Positions 8,703-17,572 of a stretch of 64,000 nt of DNA are shown piece after piece. This stretch comes from Enterococcus avium ATCC 14025 (GTDB taxonomy: Bacteria; Bacillota; Bacilli; Lactobacillales; Enterococcaceae). Made by a program: the position numbers and the translations under genes. The notes under the pieces are model-generated. The model did no database searches, was not told the origin of the DNA, and was given only the letters and a program-made list of their open reading frames with translations. Numbering within the stretch: position 1 is the stretch's first letter; each line of letters starts with the position of its first letter. The stretch covers positions 414,194-478,193 of the forward strand of contig NZ_KE136363.1 of assembly GCF_000406965.1 (NCBI RefSeq). Direction: 5' to 3'.

Positions 8703-9329
8703 GTGAAGCAATATGATGCACTTGTCGATGAAATTGTAAAAAAAATAAAGGAAACACAACAATCGCAAATTCCGGTAGAAGCATCAGGAAGACATGTCCA
8801 TCTCTCAAGAGCACATGTCGATCAGCTTTTTGGAGAAGGCTATCAGCTTACTGAGGCAAAAAAACTGTCTCAACCTGGGCAGTTTGCTTGCAAAGAGCGA
8901 GTGACCATCGCTGGACCAAAAGGAATGTTCCAAAATGTAGTAATTCTAGGACCTGAACGAAACGAATCCCAGGTGGAGGTTTCATTAACCGATGCACGAA
9001 TTCTAGGAATTGATACACCGATTCGAGAAAGCGGCATGATTGAACAAACACCTGGCATCACCGTGTTAAACGGGGATCAGGTCGTTCAATTAACCAAAGG
9101 ATTGATTGTTGCCAAAAGACATATCCATATGACACCAGAGGATGCAAAAAAACAACAGGTCTCAAATAAGGAAATCGTCAAGGTCAGAATAAATAGTGAG
9201 CGCTCCTTAATTTTTGATGACGTAGTAATTCGGATCAGTCCAGATTTTACTACAGCTATGCATATTGATTATGACGAGGCAAACGCTTGTGGATATCAGA
9301 AAGGTATTACGGGAGTGATAGTAAAATAG
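8703..9329 (+). CDS. pduL: PduL-type phosphate acyltransferase
   Basis: Converts acetyl-CoA to acetyl phosphate and recycles CoA inside the microcompartment. The 208-aa protein has an N-terminal amphipathic helix of the encapsulation type (YDALVDEIVKKIKETQ), then the two PduL domains with the metal-binding motifs EASGRHVHLS and GLIVAKRHIHMTPEDA. The start is GTG 8703. An ATG at 8701 is followed at once by TGA, and AAGGAGG (8690-8696) fits the GTG. It takes the place of the unrelated Pta-type EutD of enterobacteria. Confidence 0.93.
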   Translation: MKQYDALVDEIVKKIKETQQSQIPVEASGRHVHLSRAHVDQLFGEGYQLTEAKKLSQPGQFACKERVTIAGPKGMFQNVVILGPERNESQVEVSLTDARILGIDTPIRESGMIEQTPGITVLNGDQVVQLTKGLIVAKRHIHMTPEDAKKQQVSNKEIVKVRINSERSLIFDDVVIRISPDFTTAMHIDYDEANACGYQKGITGVIVK

Positions 9330-9342
9330 GAGATTGCCAGTA

Positions 9343-10020
9343 ATGAAGATAAATGAAATCGAAATTATCATTGAAAAAGTAACGCGGGAAGTTCTAAAAT
9401 CCGTTCGCCTTCCTACAACGGACGTAACTCTTTCAATTGCTTTGCTTCGGCAAATTGGCGAGTACCCAAAAGCAGTCATCGAAGGTTTTTCCACGAAAGT
9501 GAACTGGGTACAGACTGATGTTCCTACAGCAAGTGCCCTTCTAGTCAACTCATTATCCTTATCGCAGCTTGCAGCTGTAGCCAATCTTCAGGTGATCGAT
9601 CCTACAACTGCAGCGATTCTTCAGTTTTTAATAAAGGGAAAACCAGTTTGGGTACTGGCTAGTGAAGTCGATCGCAATAAATTGAAAAATCAAGCAAGAT
9701 TCGCGTTATTAAAGAAATATGATGCACTAAAAAAAGAAACCGTTCAATTTGGTTTAGACTTTGAATTTTCTATCGATAAAATCGATCAATGGATACACAA
9801 GCAAAAAAGCAAGGATAGCCCCTTCAAGCGAGGGAAATACTTAACACAAAAGGATTTAATTGAATTGACTAAAGAAACGAACTCTTTAGTCATTCCTGAA
9901 GGCAGCCGGTTGACACCTCTGGCTGAAGATTATGTTCAAGAGATGAATATTCAGATTGGGGGAGAAGCGGATGCTGCTGGGAAAAGTGACAGGAAGTTTA
10001 TGGGCAACACGGAAAGATGA
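9343..10020 (+). CDS. Ethanolamine-utilization conserved hypothetical protein, flavoprotein-like
   Basis: A 225-aa protein from ATG 9343; an upstream TTG at 9334 is only one base from the AGGAG and is rejected. The central segment (SALLVNSLSLSQLAAVANLQVIDPTTAAILQFLIKGKPVWVLAS) resembles the nucleotide/flavin-binding fold of the flavoprotein family. The C-terminal LTQKDLIEL...LVIPEGSRLTPLAEDYVQE resembles a short segment seen in other microcompartment proteins. Homologues occur between pduL and eutN in Gram-positive eut operons and are listed as a hypothetical Eut family. No catalytic function is established. Its 3' end overlaps the eutN start. Confidence 0.8.
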   Translation: MKINEIEIIIEKVTREVLKSVRLPTTDVTLSIALLRQIGEYPKAVIEGFSTKVNWVQTDVPTASALLVNSLSLSQLAAVANLQVIDPTTAAILQFLIKGKPVWVLASEVDRNKLKNQARFALLKKYDALKKETVQFGLDFEFSIDKIDQWIHKQKSKDSPFKRGKYLTQKDLIELTKETNSLVIPEGSRLTPLAEDYVQEMNIQIGGEADAAGKSDRKFMGNTER

Positions 10021-10267
10021 AAAATTAAATGGCTCTAAATTTATGCTGGTGAAAACTTGGAATATGAACTTAGAACAAGCAGAAGGACTATTAGTTGCTG
10101 CAGACAATGCAGGAGCAGGAGTTGGCGACCTCGTATTGATTACGCAGGGAATGGCAGCAAGAATTTCCGCGGAAAATGAAGGAATCCCGATAGATGCCAT
10201 GATTGTTGGAGTGGTTGATTCGGTGGAGACAAATAATTCAGGGAGTGATGAGAATGAGTATAAATGA
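9971..10267 (+). CDS. eutN: EutN, pentameric shell vertex protein
   Basis: BMC-P (EutN/CcmL) protein, 98 aa from ATG 9971, which caps the vertices of the icosahedral shell. The N-terminal MLLGKVTGSLWATRKDEKLNGSKFMLV and central AADNAGAGVGDLVLITQGMAAR are typical. The start is chosen because GGGGGAG lies just upstream and the family begins at this Met. It overlaps the previous gene by about 50 bases and eutH by 14, consistent with translational coupling. Confidence 0.95.
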   Translation: MLLGKVTGSLWATRKDEKLNGSKFMLVKTWNMNLEQAEGLLVAADNAGAGVGDLVLITQGMAARISAENEGIPIDAMIVGVVDSVETNNSGSDENEYK

Positions 10268-11345
10268 AATAATTATGTATATCATGGTTGTCTTCATGAT
10301 CATTGGTGCGGTCGATCATGTAATCGGTGGGAAGTTAGGATTAGGGGAGCAGTTTGAAGAAGGAATCATGGCGATGGGGTCGCTGGCATTATCAATGGTT
10401 GGGATCATCACCTTAGCCCCCATTTTGGCAAATTTATTAAGCCCAATTGTCGTTCCTTTATACAGTATGCTTGGTGCTGATCCATCGATGTTCGCGACAA
10501 CTATTTTAGCAAATGATATGGGTGGTTTTGCTTTAGCACAACAGATGGCTGTTGATCCGCAAGCGGGTCTTTTTGCAGGAACAATCTTAGGAGCCATGAT
10601 GGGGCCAACGATCGTGTTCACAATTCCAGTTGCTTTAGGAATCATTGAAAAAGAAGATCAACAATTTTTAGCTACTGGTGTATTAAGCGGTATGGTAACA
10701 ATTCCAATCGGGTGTTTGGCTGGTGGTCTAGCTGCGGGGATGCCTATTGGAATGATTTTAGTCAATTTGATTCCGATCGTAATTTTTGCTGTATTAATCA
10801 TGATTGGTCTATGGTTTGCGCCAAAAGGGATGATCAAGGGGTTCACAATTTTTGGAAAAGGCGTGGTAGCGGCAGCGATCTTCGGATTGGTTATTGGAGC
10901 TATCCAACAATTGGTCGGTATTACCGTTATCAAAGGAATTACTCCAGTTACAGAAGGAATTGAAGTAGTTGGTGGGATCGCTTTGACTCTATCTGGAGCG
11001 TTTTGTTTAGTAGCTGTCATTACCAAAGTCTTTAGTAAACCCTTATTAAAACTGGGAGAAGCCATGGGAATGAACGAAGTGGCGGCCGCAGGTTTAGTCG
11101 CTACTTTAGCCAATAGTATCCCGATGTTCCAAATGATGAAAGATATGGATCAAAGAGGAAAAATTATCAATGTGGCATTTGCCGTTTCTGCTGCCTTCGT
11201 GCTAGGAGATCATCTTGGGTTTACAGCAGGTGTTGCTAAAGAAATGATTTTTCCAATGATGGTAGGCAAATTAGTGGCTGGCATCACTGCTATTTTTGTA
11301 GGGATGTTCATGGCAAATCGCGTGTTAGGTAAGAAGGAGGGGTAA
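10254..11345 (+). CDS. eutH: EutH, ethanolamine permease
   Basis: Integral membrane protein (363 aa, about ten hydrophobic segments) of the EutH family, which imports ethanolamine. Conserved features include LANDMGGFALAQQMA in the third helix region and VSAAFVLGDHLGFTAGVA near the C-terminus. ATG 10254 is preferred over a distal ATG at 10203, because GGGAGTGATGAG precedes it and the family begins MSINEII. It overlaps eutN and lies 3 bases before eutQ. Confidence 0.95.
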   Translation: MSINEIIMYIMVVFMIIGAVDHVIGGKLGLGEQFEEGIMAMGSLALSMVGIITLAPILANLLSPIVVPLYSMLGADPSMFATTILANDMGGFALAQQMAVDPQAGLFAGTILGAMMGPTIVFTIPVALGIIEKEDQQFLATGVLSGMVTIPIGCLAGGLAAGMPIGMILVNLIPIVIFAVLIMIGLWFAPKGMIKGFTIFGKGVVAAAIFGLVIGAIQQLVGITVIKGITPVTEGIEVVGGIALTLSGAFCLVAVITKVFSKPLLKLGEAMGMNEVAAAGLVATLANSIPMFQMMKDMDQRGKIINVAFAVSAAFVLGDHLGFTAGVAKEMIFPMMVGKLVAGITAIFVGMFMANRVLGKKEG

Positions 11346-11348
11346 ACA

Positions 11349-11792
11349 ATGACAGAAATGAATCAAGAAATGCTCGAAAAATTGATTCGGAAATTAGTAA
11401 TGGAAAACTTGATGCCAACAAAAAATGTCGATCCAAGCGGCATTTTATCTATTAAATTACCGGAAATTGAAGTAGCGGAAGAGGATCGTTTAGACACAGG
11501 TAATCCCGCTGACATCGTTTATACAAAAGATCTAGTATCTCTTCAAGAAAGCCCTCGTTTGGGTTGTGGATTAATGGTAATGAAAGACACTACATTTGAT
11601 TGGACTTTAGAATACGATGAGGTGGATTATATCATCTCTGGTCAATTAGATGTAGTTATTGATGGCAGGACAATATCTGCTAAAGCTGGCGAAATTATTT
11701 TTATCCCTAAAAGCAGCAACATAAAATTTTCAGTGACCGGAGATGCACGGTTCATCTATGTTACCTATCCCGCTGATTGGCAAAGTCAGTAG
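11349..11792 (+). CDS. eutQ: EutQ, cupin-type ethanolamine utilization protein
   Basis: A 147-aa protein whose C-terminal half is a single cupin barrel (FDWTLEYDEVDYIISGQLDVVIDGRTISAKAGEIIFIPKSSNIKF). Salmonella EutQ has acetate kinase activity and affects microcompartment assembly, so it may turn acetyl phosphate into acetate and ATP. This form is shorter than the enterobacterial one. Its N-terminal amphipathic helix (MNQEMLEKLIRKLVMENL) resembles encapsulation or shell-binding peptides. It is the last gene of the operon, followed by a terminator. Confidence 0.92.
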   Translation: MTEMNQEMLEKLIRKLVMENLMPTKNVDPSGILSIKLPEIEVAEEDRLDTGNPADIVYTKDLVSLQESPRLGCGLMVMKDTTFDWTLEYDEVDYIISGQLDVVIDGRTISAKAGEIIFIPKSSNIKFSVTGDARFIYVTYPADWQSQ

Positions 11793-11810
11793 CATAAGTT
11801 ATTTTTGAGA

Positions 11811-11840
11811 CTGGTAGAAGTAATTCTACCGGTTTTTTTC
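11811..11840 (+). terminator. Terminator of the eut operon
   Basis: CTGGTAGAA (11811-11819) pairs with TTCTACCGG (11824-11832) around a 4-base loop, followed by a run of T. It lies 18 bases after eutQ. Confidence 0.9.
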
Positions 11841-12053
11841 ATATTTCAAAAAAGACGTTAAGCAGCAGAAAAATGACGATCTAGCTATCAAATTTAATAC
11901 TATTGAAAAGTATATTAGAAGCTGAAAATGAGGTTTAATGGTATAGTATTTTCAGAAGTTTTTAGAAGATAGCCTATTTAACTTTTTCGACTATCGAATA
12001 GAATGATTCTTCTAAAGGCAAATTAAACATCTATACGAATAAGAGGGTCCAAT

Positions 12054-13070
12054 ATGTATGAGAAATTTGTAAGCAATACTCGATTACGAAGATTCATAGT
12101 CTTAGCACTGGTTATCTTCATTTTATTTTTAGTCAGAGATTTTATGACACCGATCTTGTTAACGTTCATTTTCACGTTGATTTCGGTCAAAATCGTCAAA
12201 TTTGTTCAACGCTATATTAAAGCTCCGACATTCTTGCTGGCGACCATTCTTTATCTGTTTGAATTGTGGCTTTTATATCTTTTAATCTCAAGATATTCAA
12301 CCATTTTGATCGATCAAGTCGTCTCGACCTATAATTCAATCGTTCATTTTTATCAGCATAAAGAATTCAATTCTGACGTGGTAACGAACTTCATTTCTAG
12401 TTATTTTAAGAATCATAACTGGCAGGATAAGGTTGAAAGCGGTGCTGGAATTATTTTGGAACAATTACAAAATGTTGGTCGCTTAGCCATCGCTTTTATT
12501 GTCTCGTTTATATTGAGCTTTTTCTTCATGGTAGAAAAAGAGAAAACGATCCTATTTTCAAAGAATTTTCTGAGTAGTAATTATGCGTGGTTTTTCCAGG
12601 ATTTGTTTTACTTTGCCAGAGTCTTCGTTGAAACATTCGGTGTCGTCGTAGAGGTTCAATTACTGATTGCGATCGTCAATACAATAATTACCACAGTTGG
12701 TCTAGGTCTGATTGGTTTTACGCAATTGCCGACATTAGCGATCATGATTTTCTTCTTAAGCTTAATCCCTGTTGCTGGAGTGATCTTTTCTTGTATTCCG
12801 TTAACGCTAATTGCTTATTCAACAGGAGGGATTCAGACCGTCATTTATGTATTAATTTTGATTGTGGTGGTTCATTGTATTGAGGCCTATATTTTGAATC
12901 CAAAGTTTATGTCGAGCCGGACAAAGCTACCGATTTTTTATACTTTCGTTATTTTATTAGTCAGTGAAAAATTTTTAGGTGTATGGGGATTGATCGTGGG
13001 TATTCCAATTTTCAATTTCTTCTTAGAAATCTTAGGAGTTAAAATCCGTACGAAGTTGACAAAAGACTAA
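12054..13070 (+). CDS. AI-2E family transporter (PerM/YdbI-like membrane protein)
   Basis: A 338-aa polytopic membrane protein with an N-terminal pair of helices, a soluble middle region and C-terminal helices including the family motif VEVQLLIAIVNTIITTVGLGLIGF and a VWGLIVGIPI segment near the end. The AI-2E family (PF01594) contains exporters and sodium or proton antiporters; the substrate here cannot be read from sequence. ATG 12054 has GAGGG upstream. It is monocistronic, between the eut operon and a convergent rqcH. About 210 bases upstream hold no gene I can identify. Confidence 0.85.
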   Translation: MYEKFVSNTRLRRFIVLALVIFILFLVRDFMTPILLTFIFTLISVKIVKFVQRYIKAPTFLLATILYLFELWLLYLLISRYSTILIDQVVSTYNSIVHFYQHKEFNSDVVTNFISSYFKNHNWQDKVESGAGIILEQLQNVGRLAIAFIVSFILSFFFMVEKEKTILFSKNFLSSNYAWFFQDLFYFARVFVETFGVVVEVQLLIAIVNTIITTVGLGLIGFTQLPTLAIMIFFLSLIPVAGVIFSCIPLTLIAYSTGGIQTVIYVLILIVVVHCIEAYILNPKFMSSRTKLPIFYTFVILLVSEKFLGVWGLIVGIPIFNFFLEILGVKIRTKLTKD

Positions 13071-13081
13071 TCTAACAAAAA

Positions 13082-13114
13082 AATGGAACAGCCAAATTAG
13101 GCTGTTCCATTTTC
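13082..13114. terminator. Bidirectional terminator between the AI-2E gene and rqcH
   Basis: AATGGAACAGCC (13082-13093) and GGCTGTTCCATT (13100-13111) form a 12-bp stem with A-rich bases to the left and TTT to the right, so it can serve both convergent genes. The rqcH stop codon at 13097-13099 lies inside the loop. Confidence 0.88.
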
Positions 13115-14800
13115 TCGTAATTGCTCAACAACTGATTCTTCTGGTGTTACGAACAACGTTTTTTGATTTTCATAAATCACAAATCCAGGCTTAGCACCAT
13201 TTGGTTTATGAACATGCTTGACTGCGACATAATCAACAGGTACTTGTGCCGATTGCCGGAATTTTGAGAAGTAGGCTGCCAATTCAGCAGCTTCCAGCAA
13301 CGTTTCTTCACTAGGTGCGTCATCTTTTACTATGACATGCGAGCCAGGGATGTTTTTGGCATGCAGCCAAATATCACTTTTTCGTGCTTGCTTCAAGGTC
13401 AGTTGATCATTTTGCAGATTATTTTTCCCGACGAAGATTTCTGTGCCATCACTCGCGACAAAGCGCTCGGGTTTAGAAGGGGCCTGTTTGCGATTTTTCT
13501 TGCTGCGTTTCTTCTTTAAGTAGCCGCTGGCAATCAGCTCTTCTTTGATGACTTCAATATCCATCGGTCCAGCGATTTCTAATTGAGCTAAGACAGATTC
13601 GAGGTAGGCAATTTCATCTTTAGCTTCAGCAATTTGATCGTAAATCAATTTGACTGCATTTTTCAGCTTTTGATATTTTTGGAAGTACTTCTGTGCATTT
13701 TGATTAGGAGTTAATGCGGGATTCAATTTGATCGTTATTGGCGCATTGTCCTCATAGTAATTCTGTAATTCAATGCTTTCCGCTCCCCGTGGTACCTGTG
13801 CCATGAAGGTGGTCAGTAATTCACCATCACGACGAAATTCTTCGGCATTTTCGGAATCGCTTAACGTTTTTTCACGTTTAGCCAGTTTTGTCTGATTGCG
13901 CTTGATCTCATTTTCAACTTTGCGAATCAAGTCATTTCCTAATTGCTTCACGCGATCTTTTTCGGCTTTTTCCCCATAAAAAGCATCCAGCAAAGCGCTC
14001 AAGCTATCGTATGCGGTACTTTCTTCGAAGGTTTCAAAGTCCAACGGTGCAAAGAATTCCTTTTTATTTTTGAGTCCCAATGTCGGTGTAAGTTCGGATT
14101 GAACTGTTTCCCAAAAATCAGCCCAAACAACCATTTTTTCATTTGGTCGTTTGCCAATACGATAAGCCAATTCCTCGGCGGTGTCGCGGCCCAATCCTTG
14201 GAAATTTTGCTGCAAATATCGTCCATCCAACGTTTCGGCAGTTGAAAGAATCTTGAACACTTGCTCCTTGGTTGCGTGAAATGGATTCAGCTGCTCTTGC
14301 TTCGGCGGTTCAATATATTCGCTGCCGGGAAGGATGGAGCGGTAGGTATTCTGTGAATGCCCAATATGCTTGATGGCATCAAGAATTTTTCCTGTTTGCT
14401 TATTCAACAGGACAATCGTTGAGTGACGTCCCATAAGCTCAACGATCAGGACGATATTTTGTAAATCACCTAATTCATCACGCTTACTGAAGGTGAAGTG
14501 AACCACACGATCATTTTCGACTTGATGAATATCTTCTAAAATCGCGCCTTCTAAATGCTTCCGCAGCATCATTACAAAATTCGGCGGATTGTCTGGATTT
14601 GTATAAGCAATTTCAGTTAATTGAATTCGCGCGTAGCTTGGATGAGCTGAAAGCAGCAAGCGCCGATTCTTTCCTTGAGCTCGGATCACTAAAACAACTT
14701 CATTTTCATAAGGTTGGTGGATCTTCGATATTCTTCCAGTAACGAGCTGATCCTTTAATTCTCGTACCATCGCATGGGCAAAAACTCCATCAAAGGACAT
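13097..14800 (-). CDS. rqcH: RqcH (NFACT/FbpA family), ribosome quality control and alanine tailing factor
   Basis: RqcH binds stalled 50S subunits and recruits Ala-tRNA to add C-terminal alanine tails; older literature calls the family fibronectin-binding protein. The 567-aa protein has the N-terminal NFACT-N domain (MSFDGVFAHAMVRELKDQL), the tRNA-binding Asp97-Arg98 pair at the position described for B. subtilis, a central coiled coil (about 280-420), and a C-terminal NFACT-R domain (FVASDGTEIFVGKNNLQNDQLT ... DIWLHAKNIPGSHVIV). No signal peptide is present. Confidence 0.95.
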   Translation of the reverse strand: MSFDGVFAHAMVRELKDQLVTGRISKIHQPYENEVVLVIRAQGKNRRLLLSAHPSYARIQLTEIAYTNPDNPPNFVMMLRKHLEGAILEDIHQVENDRVVHFTFSKRDELGDLQNIVLIVELMGRHSTIVLLNKQTGKILDAIKHIGHSQNTYRSILPGSEYIEPPKQEQLNPFHATKEQVFKILSTAETLDGRYLQQNFQGLGRDTAEELAYRIGKRPNEKMVVWADFWETVQSELTPTLGLKNKKEFFAPLDFETFEESTAYDSLSALLDAFYGEKAEKDRVKQLGNDLIRKVENEIKRNQTKLAKREKTLSDSENAEEFRRDGELLTTFMAQVPRGAESIELQNYYEDNAPITIKLNPALTPNQNAQKYFQKYQKLKNAVKLIYDQIAEAKDEIAYLESVLAQLEIAGPMDIEVIKEELIASGYLKKKRSKKNRKQAPSKPERFVASDGTEIFVGKNNLQNDQLTLKQARKSDIWLHAKNIPGSHVIVKDDAPSEETLLEAAELAAYFSKFRQSAQVPVDYVAVKHVHKPNGAKPGFVIYENQKTLFVTPEESVVEQLRENGTA

Positions 14801-14842
14801 TTTTTATCCCTCATTTCTATTCATAATAGCTCTATTATAAAC

Positions 14843-14875
14843 AAAAAAACGCCAGTGACCAAGCAAGTCACCGGC
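14843..14875 (-). terminator. Terminator of pckA
   Basis: On the minus strand GCCGGTGAC pairs with GTCACTGGC (plus 14867-14875 and 14851-14859), followed by a run of seven T. It lies 6 bases after the pckA stop. Confidence 0.9.
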
Positions 14876-14881
14876 AAAAAC

Positions 14882-16549
14882 TTAGACAGTAATAGTTTCT
14901 TTGTAATTATGAAGCTGATCCAGCAGGTATAAAAGTAATTGCTCCGCTTCATTAGGCAGGCGATCATAGCCGCCTTGATAAGTTTTCCGAGACTGAACAA
15001 AGGCTAAACGAGTTTCAAGTCGGGTCATTAAATGAATCAAATAGTGATGACTATTAAAGTCCGGCTCATGCTTTTTGACCGGTAAATAGCTGATCCCATT
15101 TAGCGGACCAAAGGGTTTAAATTCAGCGGAGCCATCAATGATTTTTTCAATACTGCCAAGGGTTTCTTCTGGCGTCACTTTCCGTCCTTTAAAGTCACCG
15201 GTATTCAAAATATAGCAATCCGTCTTTTTCTTCTGGAACAGGTCTTTGAAATCCTGATAATCTTCCTGTAAGGGATAACAGCGGAACGGATTTGCAAAGG
15301 GCTCAATGACTAATTGATCGGCAACTTCACCAACGACATTTTCTGCAGTTGAACGCTTCGTAGCCAATGTCGCCCCAAAAACCGCTGCAAGGGAAGGATC
15401 TTCGATTTTGATTACTGGCGGAAGGCTGTCATCCTTCATTATCCAAAACAGTCCGTCGACTTTTTCATCGATATGATCCACTCGATTTGGCGTTGCGTAG
15501 CGACTCTTGATGCTACGACCATTTCCATTTCGGATATCTTCAGTCACTAGCACTTTCTTATTTTCTTCATCTAAGGTCACACCAACATTTTGTGCCGTAA
15601 CAATATATTTGATCTGTTCACTAGACATCGGATAATCCTGTGTTTTGTCAAAATAAGCCGGTTCTAGCGCAGTAGTCGAGCCCCTATCCTTCGAAATGAC
15701 AAACGCATCGTCATGCAGAACATGAACTTCGCCTTTATTTTTTGGTTTAGCTAAAGTAATCGTTGACTTGCCTGATCCAGACAATCCAAAAGCCGCCATC
15801 GTGTATTTTTTATCTTCTAATAGATACTGTTTCATACCGCCATGACAAGCGATAAAACCATTGCGATGAGCAGTTGCCCAAGCAAGTGTCAACGTCGCTT
15901 TCTTCAGCTCGCCAAAATAGCGTAGCCCGAGAATTCCTGCACAATTATGTAATGGATCAATCACCACCACACCATCAGGAAAATCAGGATGCTCCCAGTC
16001 CGGGTCAGCAAAGATGAAGATATCTCCAGTATAGATTTCGTCCGATTGCTGATAGAAAAGGTGTTTCGCATCGCCAATTTGAAAGTTCAATAAATAGGAG
16101 TAGAGGTTCGGGCTATAATCTGCAGGAACCATCAAATGTGATTTGACTGTAAACTCTTCATCTAGACCCACGATGACTTCCCCAGAATAGAACTTCTTCG
16201 ATCTTGCCTGAAAGACTGCTTCTCGTAAAAGCTCACTATAAAAATCAGCATCAATTCCTTCTTGCCCAATAATTCGACGTGCGGCTGCTGTTCGTCCAAC
16301 AATCTTGCCATCATTTGTGACTAATACCTTAGCATCAGTAGGCAACTGCAATCGACTGGTGTAGGCAACATCAAGATCAGTGGTGATCGTTCCAGGACTA
16401 GACTTTGCCAACGCATAGGCATCCGTTAGGTGACGAATTCGCGTCACATTATTTCCATAAAAAGCTGTCTCGATCACACTGCGAATATTCGAAAAAAGTC
16501 GATTCTTTTTATTGATATCCTTGTGCGAAAAATGTTCAATACTGCTCAT
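14882..16549 (-). CDS. pckA: Phosphoenolpyruvate carboxykinase (ATP)
   Basis: Interconverts oxaloacetate and ATP with phosphoenolpyruvate, CO2 and ADP. The 555-aa protein has the kinase-1 P-loop AAFGLSGSGKSTIT (about residues 251-264), the kinase-2/metal motif HVLHDDAFVI, and the C-terminal NTGDFKGRKVTPEETL region where ATP-type enzymes have NTGW-like sequence. An N-terminal extension precedes the domain. It is monocistronic, with its own promoter and terminator. Many enterococci lack a well-known PEPCK, so the gene may mark species-level metabolism. Confidence 0.9.
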   Translation of the reverse strand: MSSIEHFSHKDINKKNRLFSNIRSVIETAFYGNNVTRIRHLTDAYALAKSSPGTITTDLDVAYTSRLQLPTDAKVLVTNDGKIVGRTAAARRIIGQEGIDADFYSELLREAVFQARSKKFYSGEVIVGLDEEFTVKSHLMVPADYSPNLYSYLLNFQIGDAKHLFYQQSDEIYTGDIFIFADPDWEHPDFPDGVVVIDPLHNCAGILGLRYFGELKKATLTLAWATAHRNGFIACHGGMKQYLLEDKKYTMAAFGLSGSGKSTITLAKPKNKGEVHVLHDDAFVISKDRGSTTALEPAYFDKTQDYPMSSEQIKYIVTAQNVGVTLDEENKKVLVTEDIRNGNGRSIKSRYATPNRVDHIDEKVDGLFWIMKDDSLPPVIKIEDPSLAAVFGATLATKRSTAENVVGEVADQLVIEPFANPFRCYPLQEDYQDFKDLFQKKKTDCYILNTGDFKGRKVTPEETLGSIEKIIDGSAEFKPFGPLNGISYLPVKKHEPDFNSHHYLIHLMTRLETRLAFVQSRKTYQGGYDRLPNEAEQLLLYLLDQLHNYKETITV

Positions 16550-16582
16550 CTTAAAACCTCCCCGAAATCAATTGTTATTATT

Positions 16583-16611
16583 ATAATAGCATTAAAATAA
16601 AACGCTAACAA
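16583..16611 (-). promoter_or_regulatory. Probable promoter of pckA
   Basis: On the minus strand TTGTTA (plus 16606-16611) and TATTAT (plus 16583-16588) are separated by 17 bases and lie about 35 bases before the pckA ATG. Confidence 0.5.
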
Positions 16612-16724
16612 TCCAATATAGAACAGATTTTTTCAACTCCAATACGCAAAAAAAGCCAAAATGATCGCTGGTGGTAGCGCTCTTAAGGTAAAAATAATAT
16701 AATGATAAGCAAGGAGGCGTTATT

Positions 16725-17285
16725 ATGGAAAGATATTTAGCGATAGTTAAAGAAAAAATCCTTATTTTTTGGCGTAAATTTATTATTGTTGTATCAGAAA
16801 ATGAACGCCGATCCTTATTAATTGCAGCAAGTCTTGTTGTCTTTGCAATCATTTTTTCAACTTCTGCAGCTTTCGCACAAAAGGTGATTCGACAAGACCA
16901 ACTAAATGAGCTTGTATTTGATTCTTTAAAATCAGACCATCTCATTCCACTTGAATATCAAAAGGTGGATCAAAAAATAAAAGAGACCAAAGCCATATCC
17001 ATTATGTTTAGCCAGCCAGACGGAACATCCTTCAACAATGTCATGACGATTCTTGATGATCCCGAACAAAAACCTATGCTAAACCGGCAATTTTATTATT
17101 ATCCGATCGTCTATGATAGTGAAACGATTGCTGAAAAGTATCAGCTAGATCCGAGACAGGTAACCTTTATTTTCTTCCACAATGGCAAAGAAAAAAATCG
17201 CTTTGTGGTGGAGAGTCTAAAGGATTTAAATCATGAGTTCATTCCTGAGTTAAATCGATTGCCGATGTGGAAGCTAAAAAACTAA
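16725..17285 (+). CDS. Membrane-anchored hypothetical protein, possible thioredoxin-like fold
   Basis: A 186-aa protein with one N-terminal transmembrane segment (about residues 29-50, SLLIAASLVVFAIIFSTSAAFA) and an extracytoplasmic domain. The order KAISIMFSQPDG ... YYYPIVYDSETIAEKYQLDPRQVTFIFFHNGKEKNRFV resembles the second half of thioredoxin-like domains, but no CXXC pair is present. Redox activity is therefore not expected, and the fold is inferred. The start has AAGGAGG upstream. It sits alone between pckA (divergent) and the trp-type transporter. Confidence 0.75.
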   Translation: MERYLAIVKEKILIFWRKFIIVVSENERRSLLIAASLVVFAIIFSTSAAFAQKVIRQDQLNELVFDSLKSDHLIPLEYQKVDQKIKETKAISIMFSQPDGTSFNNVMTILDDPEQKPMLNRQFYYYPIVYDSETIAEKYQLDPRQVTFIFFHNGKEKNRFVVESLKDLNHEFIPELNRLPMWKLKN

Positions 17286-17331
17286 AATGAGATTTCGAAT
17301 AAAATAAATGAGCATTTTTTAATAAAAAGAG

Positions 17332-17360
17332 TTGACACCTGATTTTTTTTCCGCTAAACT
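17332..17360 (+). promoter_or_regulatory. Promoter of the trp-type leader and transporter
   Basis: TTGACA (17332-17337), a 17-base spacer and TAAACT (17355-17360), 30 bases before the leader ATG. Confidence 0.8.
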
Positions 17361-17390
17361 AACTTCAACATTAAAAAAGGAGTGACATTC

Positions 17391-17447
17391 ATGAAACACG
17401 CAAACTTATCTAATCAATTAAATAGCTGGCAAAACTGGCGTAGATAA
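17391..17447 (+). CDS. Tryptophan leader peptide, 18 aa
   Basis: A short reading frame with AAGGAG at 17377-17382 ends with the residues NSWQNWRR, with two Trp codons (17427-17429 and 17436-17438) just before the TAA at 17445-17447. Two Trp in 18 residues, a good ribosome binding site and promoter, and an RNA switch starting on the next base make it a regulatory leader peptide. Stalling of the ribosome at Trp codons under Trp shortage would set the downstream structure. It lies 232 bases before trpX. Confidence 0.88.
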   Translation: MKHANLSNQLNSWQNWRR

Positions 17448-17570
17448 GTTGTATTTATGAATTCACTCATAGATACAACGTTTAGACAACTTCTAAATCT
17501 TGTATCTATGCTGGATATTTTTTCATGCTTATTCCCGCATAGAGACCATCTATGCGGTTTTTGTTTTTTT
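17448..17570 (+). promoter_or_regulatory. Five-segment transcription attenuator of the tryptophan transporter operon
   Basis: Segment 1 (17448-17460) pairs with segment 2 (17467-17479, 13 bp with one wobble). Segment 2 (17468-17478) pairs instead with segment 3 (17500-17510, 11 bp perfect, plus inner TTTAGA/TCTAAA). Segment 3 (17505-17511) pairs with segment 4 (17537-17543). Segment 4 (17535-17543) pairs with segment 5 (17549-17557) to form a terminator followed by TTTTTG and seven T. A ribosome at the leader stop would cover segment 1, giving 2:3 and the terminator. One stalled at Trp leaves segment 1 free, giving 1:2, then 3:4 and readthrough. The logic is inferred; the pairings are seen. 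Confidence 0.82.
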
Positions 17571-17572
17571 CG

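Noticed and set aside
10658-11113. Minus-strand open frame of 151 codons within eutH
   Set aside because: Antisense shadow of the eutH membrane helices; Pro/Ile/Thr-rich composition is typical of a reverse reading.
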